The position numbers were made by a program, and so were the translations under genes. A DNA stretch of 11,137 nucleotides, from NCBI GenBank assembly GCA_947452525.1, contig CANGCW010000023.1:1-11137 (forward strand), read 5' to 3'. The stretch comes from Actinomycetota bacterium. Lineage in GTDB: Bacteria > Actinomycetota > Actinomycetes > Nanopelagicales > Nanopelagicaceae. Position 1 is the first letter of the stretch, and each line of letters starts with the position of its first letter. Under the pieces are notes generated by a model that saw only the letters and a list, made by a program, of their open reading frames with translations, ran no database searches and was not told the origin of the DNA. Below, one piece after another: positions 1 through 4,589 of the stretch.

Positions 1-71
1 AGCGGGTGACCGGGATCGAACCGGCATGGCCAGCTTGGAAGGCTGGGGCTCTACCATTGAGCTACACCCGC
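1..71 (-). tRNA. tRNA-Gly, anticodon TCC
   Basis: Read on the minus strand, the acceptor arm GCGGGTG (71-65) pairs with CACCCGC (8-2), and the discriminator base is U, as expected for bacterial tRNA-Gly. The D-arm is GCTC/GAGC. The anticodon stem CCAGC/GCTGG encloses the loop CTTCCAA, giving anticodon UCC, which reads GGA and GGG. The T-arm loop is TTCGATC. All four arms close, so the gene is intact. A 3' CCA would lie before position 1 and cannot be seen. The gene diverges from tRNA-Pro and tig. Confidence 0.95.
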
Positions 72-83
72 ATTTTCATGCGG
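68..83 (-). other. GAAA-capped hairpin overlapping the tRNA-Gly 5' end
   Basis: The minus-strand sequence CCGCAT-GAAA-ATGCGG (83 to 68) is a perfect 6-bp inverted repeat closed by a GNRA-type tetraloop. Its 3' arm includes the first four nucleotides of mature tRNA-Gly (71-68), so in the precursor it would compete with the acceptor stem. It may influence RNase P processing or may be chance. Confidence 0.35.
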
Positions 84-127
84 CAGGGGGTCTGCCCGTG
101 TAAGGGGCATCACGTCCTGTGGGGGTT

Positions 128-157
128 AGATTACTTGGTTTGGTTAGGAGAACTCAA
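128..157 (-). promoter_or_regulatory. Candidate promoter of tRNA-Gly
   Basis: On the minus strand a TTGAGT -35-like box (157-152) is followed after 18 nt by TAATCT (133-128), which fits the actinobacterial TANNNT -10 pattern. Transcription would start near 121, giving a leader of about 50 nt that RNase P would remove. The assignment rests only on box similarity and spacing. Confidence 0.4.
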
Positions 158-173
158 AACGAACCCTTAGACT
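144..173 (+). promoter_or_regulatory. Candidate promoter of tRNA-Pro (and perhaps tig)
   Basis: TAGACT (168-173) matches the TANNNT -10 pattern and would place the start near 180, about 8 nt before mature tRNA-Pro. The best -35 at normal spacing is TTAGGA (144-149), which is weak. This promoter would overlap the divergent tRNA-Gly promoter. No terminator lies between tRNA-Pro and tig, so transcription could continue into tig. Confidence 0.4.
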
Positions 174-187
174 TCTCACTCACGCCA

Positions 188-263
188 CGGGGCGTAGCGT
201 AGTGGCTAGCGCGCCTGCTTTGGGAGCAGGAGACCGGGAGTTCGAATCTCCCCGCCCCGACCA
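188..263 (+). tRNA. tRNA-Pro, anticodon TGG, with encoded CCA
   Basis: The acceptor stem CGGGGCG (188-194) pairs with CGCCCCG (253-259), followed by discriminator A260 and an encoded CCA (261-263). The anticodon stem CCTGC/GCAGG closes the loop TTTGGGA, with anticodon UGG at 221-223. The T-arm is GGGAG-TTCGAAT-CTCCC. The cloverleaf is complete. Only 43 bp separate it from the tig start and no terminator is visible between them, so co-transcription with tig is possible. Confidence 0.96.
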
Positions 264-306
264 GTAGTTCTATAAAACCTCCATTCAAAACTCATTTAGG
301 AGAGAT

Positions 307-1590
307 GTGAAAAGCTCGGTCGAAAAAATCAATGACACAAGTGTCCGAATCAATATCGAAGTTTCATGGGATGAACTTCAACCACATCTTTCAAATGCAT
401 ACGATGCAATTAGTGCACGTGTAAACATTCCTGGTTTCCGTAAAGGAAAAGTTCCTAAGGCAATGATTGATCAGCGCGTTGGTCGTGCTGGTGTTCTTGA
501 TGAGATGGTGAGCGCAGCGCTTCCATTCTTCTATCAGCAGTCATCAATGGAGAACAAGATCAAGCCACTTGGTCGTCCAGTTGTAGATGTGAAAGAACTC
601 GTTGATAACGAGAAGCTCGTATTCGATGTTGAAGTAGATGTTCGTCCAGAGTTCACACTTCCAAACTTCTCAGAGATGACTCTTGAAGTTGAAGATGTTG
701 TTGTATCTGAGAGCGAGATCAACGATCAGATTGATGGTCTCCGCGCTCGCTTCGGAACACTCACTGCAGTTGAGAAGAAGGTTGAGAAGGGTGACTTTGT
801 TCTCCTTGATCTCGTTGCAACCATCAACGGTGAAGAGATCGAAGGCGGCGTAGCTCGCGATATCTCATACGAAGTCGGTAGTTCTTCAATGATTGAAGGA
901 CTTGATGTTGCACTTATCGGCCTTGCTGCTGGTGAGAATAAAGATTTCAAGGCTCCACTTGTTGGTATGGCTGAGGGAGAGACAGGCGATATCGCTGCAA
1001 CAGTTAAGGCTGTTAAGCGTCGCGATCTTCCTGAGTTGAACGATGAGTTTGCAAAGCTCGCTTCAGAGTTTGAGACTCTTGCAGAACTCACAGCAGACAT
1101 CACAACTCGCATGGAGCGCTACAAGGCGATGGAGCAGGGATCACATGCACGCGACCTCCTCATGGAGAAGTTGAATGCATCAGTCGTTATCCCGATCCCA
1201 ACAAAGATTATTGAGCAAGAAGTGCATGACCATCTTGAGAAGGAAGGTCGCCTTGAGGATGAAGAGCATCGCAAGGAAGTCACTGAGCAGACAACAGAAT
1301 CTTTGAAGCAGGAGCTTCTTCTCGACGCAATCGTTGAGGCAGAGCAAGTCACAGTTAACGAAACTGAACTCACTGAGTACATCGTTCGTGCTGCTGCTCG
1401 TTACCAAGTCTCTCCTGATCAGTTCATCAAGGAGATCTCAGAGGCAGGACAGATCAACACTGTCGTTGCTGAGGTGACACGTGCAAAGGCTTTGGCCGGT
1501 GCGCTCTCTCGCGCAAAGGTCGTTACAAAGTCAGGCAAGGCAGTTGACCTCGAGGCGCTTCGCCCACAGACACCTGCTGAAGGCGAATAA
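307..1590 (+). CDS. tig: Trigger factor, ribosome-bound chaperone and prolyl isomerase
   Basis: Trigger factor docks at the ribosomal exit tunnel in the cytoplasm and shields nascent chains. The 427 residues are within the family range, at the short end. The N-terminal ribosome-binding domain (about 1-115) carries the GFRKGK signature at 43-48, which contacts ribosomal protein L23. The FKBP-like PPIase domain (about 155-240) begins at KGDFVLLDL, and the helical substrate-cradling domain follows. The GTG at 307 is chosen because the N-terminus, MKSSVEKIN, aligns with the usual actinobacterial MKS(T/A)VE start. An AGGAG Shine-Dalgarno at 298-302 sits only 4 nt upstream, which is rather close. 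The gene lies between tRNA-Pro and clpP1P2, linking folding to proteolysis, and ends at a strong terminator hairpin. Confidence 0.97.
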   Translation: MKSSVEKINDTSVRINIEVSWDELQPHLSNAYDAISARVNIPGFRKGKVPKAMIDQRVGRAGVLDEMVSAALPFFYQQSSMENKIKPLGRPVVDVKELVDNEKLVFDVEVDVRPEFTLPNFSEMTLEVEDVVVSESEINDQIDGLRARFGTLTAVEKKVEKGDFVLLDLVATINGEEIEGGVARDISYEVGSSSMIEGLDVALIGLAAGENKDFKAPLVGMAEGETGDIAATVKAVKRRDLPELNDEFAKLASEFETLAELTADITTRMERYKAMEQGSHARDLLMEKLNASVVIPIPTKIIEQEVHDHLEKEGRLEDEEHRKEVTEQTTESLKQELLLDAIVEAEQVTVNETELTEYIVRAAARYQVSPDQFIKEISEAGQINTVVAEVTRAKALAGALSRAKVVTKSGKAVDLEALRPQTPAEGE

Positions 1591-1608
1591 CTCGTTAAGT
1601 CTTAAGTC

Positions 1609-1653
1609 AGAAGCCCAATCAGACCTCGCGGTTTGGTTGGGCTTCTTTCATTT
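1609..1653 (+). terminator. Strong intrinsic terminator after tig
   Basis: Arms 1609-1625 and 1630-1646 form a 17-bp stem, all Watson-Crick except two G-U pairs, with a 4-nt TCGC loop. The outer ten pairs (AGAAGCCCAA / TTGGGCTTCT) are perfect. A T-rich tract, TTCTTTCATTT, overlaps and follows the 3' arm. The position 18 bp after the tig stop supports a rho-independent terminator separating tig from clpP1P2. Confidence 0.8.
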
Positions 1654-1701
1654 CACGGCCAGTTAATTTCAGGCTGATGAATCTTCGCTGATTACCCAGA
1701 T

Positions 1702-1726
1702 TTCGCCCGCTTCTCTCAGGGCGAAC
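1702..1726 (+). promoter_or_regulatory. Dyad operator upstream of clpP1 (copy 1 of shared Clp box)
   Basis: TTCGCCC (1702-1708) and GGGCGAA (1719-1725) form an inverted repeat around a 10-nt spacer. From 1709 to 1726 the sequence GCTTCTCTCAGGGCGAAC matches the element before clpX at 17 of 18 positions. The half-site (G)TTCGC resembles that of ClgR, the actinobacterial activator of clp genes, but the spacing between half-sites is wider than in the published ClgR box as I recall it. The regulator is therefore uncertain. Copy 1 has one base less between its arms than copy 2. Confidence 0.6.
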
Positions 1727-1773
1727 GCTCTCGGGGCCATAATCACCATTTTCGGGAAGCATTCACAGACTTT

Positions 1774-1779
1774 TATTGT
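1774..1779 (+). promoter_or_regulatory. Candidate -10 box for clpP1P2
   Basis: TATTGT fits TANNNT and lies 48 bp downstream of the dyad operator, close to the 44 bp seen between the corresponding operator and the -10 box of clpX. The -35 position (around 1751-1756, TTCGGG) is poor, as would suit a promoter needing an activator. The predicted start near 1786 leaves an untranslated leader of about 83 nt before the GTG at 1869. Confidence 0.35.
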
Positions 1780-1821
1780 TAAGGTCAATACTGGAGCCAA
1801 AGCCATCGGCGGAGGCTGGAA

Positions 1822-1878
1822 GTGCAGGCCTCAACGGCAGGCACGCACAATCGAGAGAAGGGTCTTTCGTGGAGATAA
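1822..1878 (+). CDS. Possible 18-codon leader ORF overlapping the clpP1 start
   Basis: A consensus GGAGG (1811-1815) lies 6 nt before a GTG at 1822. That frame runs 18 codons (VQASTAGTHNREKGLSWR) to a TAA at 1876-1878, overlapping the proposed clpP1 start (GTG 1869) by 10 nt in another frame. No in-frame clpP1 start exists at the right distance from this Shine-Dalgarno, so it serves this ORF or nothing. It could couple translation into clpP1. Its short length means chance is a real alternative. Confidence 0.3.
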   Translation: MQASTAGTHNREKGLSWR

Positions 1879-2480
1879 TCACCTCGCGTTCAGCGGGATC
1901 AGGTATGGGCGGTTTGGACGATCAGGTTTATCAGCGCCTGCTTCGCGAGCGCATCATCTTCCTCGGTTCAGTAGTTGAAGATTCCATGGCAAACGCCATC
2001 GCAGCTCAGATGCTTCTGCTCGCAGCAGAAGATCCAGAGAAGGACATCTACCTTTACATCAACTCACCCGGTGGATCTATCTCTGCCGGTATGGCGATCT
2101 ACGACACCATGCAATACATCAAGAACGATGTCGCAACTGTTGCGATGGGTCTTGCTGCATCGATGGGTCAGTTCCTCCTATGTGCAGGTGCGCCAGGAAA
2201 GCGTTACGCGCTCCCTAACGCACGCATCATGATGCACCAACCATCAGGTGGCATCGGCGGAACAGCGTCAGATATCAAGATTCAAGCAGAGCAGATGTCC
2301 TTCACAAAGAAGAAGATGGCAGAGCTCATCGCATTCCACACCGGTCAGAAGGAAGAGACAATCGTCGCTGACTCTGATCGCGATCGTTGGTTCGATGCAG
2401 AAGCTGCAAAGGAATATGGTTTTGTCGATCACGTTGTGCGCTCAGCTGCACAGGTATCAGGTAGCGGAGGAACAGCATGA
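1869..2480 (+). CDS. clpP1: ATP-dependent Clp protease proteolytic subunit 1
   Basis: ClpP1 is a serine peptidase of the Clp chamber; in actinobacteria it assembles with ClpP2 into a mixed two-ring tetradecamer fed by ClpX or ClpC. The frame stays open from TTG 1776, but the GTG at 1869 is preferred. It follows a GAGAAGGG Shine-Dalgarno (1855-1862) by 6 nt. It also yields 203 residues with Ser98 (AASMG), His123 (MMHQP) and Asp172 (DRDRW), the same numbering as the catalytic triad of Mycobacterium tuberculosis ClpP1. INSPGGSISAG forms the oxyanion and strand region. ATG 1905 is another possible start but has no good Shine-Dalgarno. The stop overlaps the clpP2 start, indicating coupled expression and balanced stoichiometry. 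Control probably runs through the upstream dyad operator. Confidence 0.95.
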   Translation: MEIITSRSAGSGMGGLDDQVYQRLLRERIIFLGSVVEDSMANAIAAQMLLLAAEDPEKDIYLYINSPGGSISAGMAIYDTMQYIKNDVATVAMGLAASMGQFLLCAGAPGKRYALPNARIMMHQPSGGIGGTASDIKIQAEQMSFTKKKMAELIAFHTGQKEETIVADSDRDRWFDAEAAKEYGFVDHVVRSAAQVSGSGGTA

Positions 2481-3133
2481 ACTTCTCAAACAGTGAAATG
2501 AACCGCCTAGCAAAGGCGAATGAGATTCAATCTCGCTACGTTCTTCCAACAATCGAAGAGAAGACCGCGTACGGATACAAGCGTCTTGATCCATATACAA
2601 AGCTCTTCGAAGAGCGCATCGTCTTCTTGGGTCAGGCAATCGATGACACCGTTGCAAACGATGTTATGGCGCAGATTTTGACTCTCGAGTCGATGGATAC
2701 TGATCGCGACATCATCATGTACATCAACTCACCAGGTGGATCATTTACAGCGCTCACCGCGATCTATGACACGATGCAATTCGTTCGCCCTGACATCATG
2801 ACTATCTGCCTAGGACAAGCAGCATCAGCTGCAGCAATCCTTCTTGCAGGTGGTGCAAAGGGTAAGCGCATGGCGCTCGAGCATGCACGCGTTCTCATCC
2901 ATCAGCCTTACTCAGAGGGCGGCGGACAGGGTTCTGATATCGAGATTCAGGCAGCAGAAATCATGCGTATGCGTGCTCTCCTTGAGACCATGCTTGCTAA
3001 GCACACAACAAAATCTGCAGAAGAGATTGCACGCGACATTGAGCGCGACAAGATTCTTACAGCGCAAGAGGCTGTTGAGTACGGCATTATCGATCAGGTG
3101 CTCGCATCACGTAAAGCAAAGCCAGTTATTTAA
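2477..3133 (+). CDS. clpP2: ATP-dependent Clp protease proteolytic subunit 2
   Basis: The second ClpP paralogue, 218 residues, is the partner ring of the ClpP1P2 peptidase. The catalytic triad is Ser117 (GQAAS), His142 (LIHQP) and Asp191 (ERDKIL). INSPGGS at 83-89 is the conserved oxyanion-loop region. The N-terminus, with SRYVLP at 19-24 and DPYTKLFEERI at 38-48, is of the actinobacterial ClpP2 type and includes a propeptide-like stretch normally processed after assembly. The ATG overlaps the clpP1 stop as ATGA, with GGAGG (2466-2470) 6 nt upstream, so translation is strong and coupled. No terminator hairpin with a T-run is seen after the gene, so some read-through into clpX is possible. Confidence 0.97.
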   Translation: MNFSNSEMNRLAKANEIQSRYVLPTIEEKTAYGYKRLDPYTKLFEERIVFLGQAIDDTVANDVMAQILTLESMDTDRDIIMYINSPGGSFTALTAIYDTMQFVRPDIMTICLGQAASAAAILLAGGAKGKRMALEHARVLIHQPYSEGGGQGSDIEIQAAEIMRMRALLETMLAKHTTKSAEEIARDIERDKILTAQEAVEYGIIDQVLASRKAKPVI

Positions 3134-3170
3134 TTAACTGCACTTTGGGTTCGCTCTTCACTTTCTCGTA

Positions 3171-3199
3171 TGTTCGCCCTGCTTCTCTTAGGGCGAACA
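3171..3199 (+). promoter_or_regulatory. Dyad operator upstream of clpX (copy 2 of shared Clp box)
   Basis: TGTTCGCCCT (3171-3180) and AGGGCGAACA (3190-3199) form a perfect 10-bp inverted repeat with spacer GCTTCTCTT. This is the better-formed copy of the element found before clpP1; even the spacer is conserved. No T-run follows, so it is not a terminator of clpP2. It is centred about 70 bp before the clpX start codon, a typical activator distance. It is probably the binding site of a common regulator of the two Clp units. ClgR is the obvious candidate, but this is inferred. Confidence 0.65.
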
Positions 3200-3241
3200 C
3201 ACGGAATGTGAAATTAGAGGAAATTTCCCGCTCCCAAGTTC

Positions 3242-3247
3242 TAGGCT
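3242..3247 (+). promoter_or_regulatory. -10 box giving a leaderless clpX transcript
   Basis: TAGGCT fits TANNNT and ends 7 nt before the clpX ATG at 3255, so transcription would begin at or next to the A of the start codon. No Shine-Dalgarno precedes the ATG (CTCTCGCTT), which agrees with leaderless translation. The -35 region is poor; a 10-bp palindrome GGAAATTTCC (3219-3228) occupies it. Confidence 0.5.
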
Positions 3248-3254
3248 CTCGCTT

Positions 3255-4535
3255 ATGAATACCCGTATCGGCGAATCTGGCGACCTGCTCAAGTGCTCTT
3301 TCTGCGGAAAGACGCAGAAGCAGGTTAAGAAACTTATCGCTGGTCCTGGTGTCTACATCTGTGACGAGTGCATCGATCTCTGTAACGAGATCATCATCGA
3401 AGAGCTCAGTGAGGTATCTGCCTCCGGTCTCACCGAACTTCCTAAGCCACAAGAGATCTACGACTTCCTTGATCAATATGTCATCGGACAAGATCGCGCG
3501 AAGAAGTCACTCTCGGTCGCTGTCTATAACCATTACAAGCGCGTGCAATCTGGCGATACCAAGCGCGAAGATGCAATCGAACTTTCAAAGAGCAACATCC
3601 TTATTCTCGGACCAACAGGTTGCGGTAAGACACTTCTCGCTCAGACACTTGCTCGCATGCTTAACGTTCCATTTGCAATCGCCGATGCAACAGCGTTGAC
3701 CGAAGCAGGTTATGTCGGTGAAGATGTCGAGAACATTCTTCTCAAGTTGATTCAAGCAGCAGACTTCGATGTAAAGAAAGCTGAAACCGGAATCATCTAC
3801 ATCGATGAGATTGATAAGGTCGCACGCAAGGCTGAGAATCCATCTATCACTCGCGATGTATCTGGCGAGGGCGTGCAGCAGGCACTTCTCAAGATTCTCG
3901 AAGGCACAAATGCATCTGTCCCACCACAGGGTGGACGTAAGCATCCTCATCAAGAGTTCTTGCAGATTGATACAACAAATATTCTCTTCATCGTTGGCGG
4001 TGCATTCGCAGGCCTCGAGAAGATCATCGAAGGACGCAAGGGAAGTTCTGGCGTTGGCTTTAATGCGATGCTTCAGAGCACGGAAGAGAATTCAACCCGC
4101 GACTTCTTTGCCGAGGTTATGCCGGAAGATCTCTTGAAGTTTGGAATGATTCCTGAGTTCATTGGTCGCCTTCCAATCCTGACATCAGTTGAGAACCTTG
4201 ATCGCCCAGCGCTGATGCAGATTCTCACTGAGCCAAAGAACGCATTGGTCAAGCAGTACCAGCGCCTCTTCGATCTTGATGGCGTCGAATTAGAGATTTC
4301 TCATGAAGCACTTGAAGTTGTTGCCGACCTCGCTATCAAGCGCGGAACTGGCGCCCGCGGACTTCGCGCAATCATGGAGGAGACCCTGCTCTCCGTCATG
4401 TACGAAGTTCCATCCCGTGGCGATATCGAACGCGTCATCGTTACCCCGGATTGCGTACTTAGCCATAAGCAGCCGGAGTATGTACTGCGTTCTGGCCCAG
4501 CAACCGGTTCAAAGCGCTCGTCCAAGAGCGCGTAA
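3255..4535 (+). CDS. clpX: Clp protease ATP-binding subunit ClpX
   Basis: ClpX is a hexameric AAA+ unfoldase that recognises tagged substrates and threads them into ClpP1P2. Length is 426 residues, normal for the family. The N-terminal zinc-binding domain has Cys14, Cys17, Cys36 and Cys39. Walker A is GPTGCGKT (119-126) and Walker B is IIYIDEID (180-187, Glu185 catalytic). Pore loop 1 is GYVGED (152-157) and the RKH loop is at 228-230. The ClpP-docking loop reads VGF (267-269) in place of the IGF of E. coli. The arginine finger is Arg305 in IGRLP, and sensor 2 lies in GTGARGLRA. The gene is separated from clpP2 by 121 bp holding its own operator and promoter. The ATG has no Shine-Dalgarno and is probably read from a leaderless mRNA. 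Confidence 0.98.
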   Translation: MNTRIGESGDLLKCSFCGKTQKQVKKLIAGPGVYICDECIDLCNEIIIEELSEVSASGLTELPKPQEIYDFLDQYVIGQDRAKKSLSVAVYNHYKRVQSGDTKREDAIELSKSNILILGPTGCGKTLLAQTLARMLNVPFAIADATALTEAGYVGEDVENILLKLIQAADFDVKKAETGIIYIDEIDKVARKAENPSITRDVSGEGVQQALLKILEGTNASVPPQGGRKHPHQEFLQIDTTNILFIVGGAFAGLEKIIEGRKGSSGVGFNAMLQSTEENSTRDFFAEVMPEDLLKFGMIPEFIGRLPILTSVENLDRPALMQILTEPKNALVKQYQRLFDLDGVELEISHEALEVVADLAIKRGTGARGLRAIMEETLLSVMYEVPSRGDIERVIVTPDCVLSHKQPEYVLRSGPATGSKRSSKSA

Positions 4536-4574
4536 CTGCGGCTCGAGCGCAAAATTTCAGACCAAATCCTCGTC

Positions 4575-4580
4575 TAAACT
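4575..4580 (+). promoter_or_regulatory. -10 box giving a near-leaderless valS transcript
   Basis: TAAACT matches TANNNT and ends 9 nt before the valS ATG at 4590, so initiation would fall at 4587-4590. The sequence before the ATG (GAACCCCTT) has no Shine-Dalgarno, which supports leaderless or near-leaderless translation. No good -35 is seen. No T-box leader or antiterminator structure precedes valS. Confidence 0.5.
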
Positions 4581-4589
4581 GAACCCCTT

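Noticed and set aside
1481..1666. Short plus-strand frame across the tig end
   Set aside because: It overlaps the tig coding sequence and runs through the terminator hairpin; no Shine-Dalgarno or similarity.
3171..3199. The dyad as a terminator of clpP1P2
   Set aside because: The hairpin is good but is followed by ACACGG with no T-run, and its close copy lies before clpP1 after a separate true terminator, so an operator fits better.
3126..3491. Minus-strand frame of 121 codons between clpP2 and the start of clpX
   Set aside because: It covers the zinc-finger coding region of clpX and the Clp operator; no support of its own.
4536..4589. T-box or other riboswitch before valS
   Set aside because: The spacer is only 54 bp, with no T-box consensus or specifier/antiterminator structure, and the promoter sits next to the start codon.
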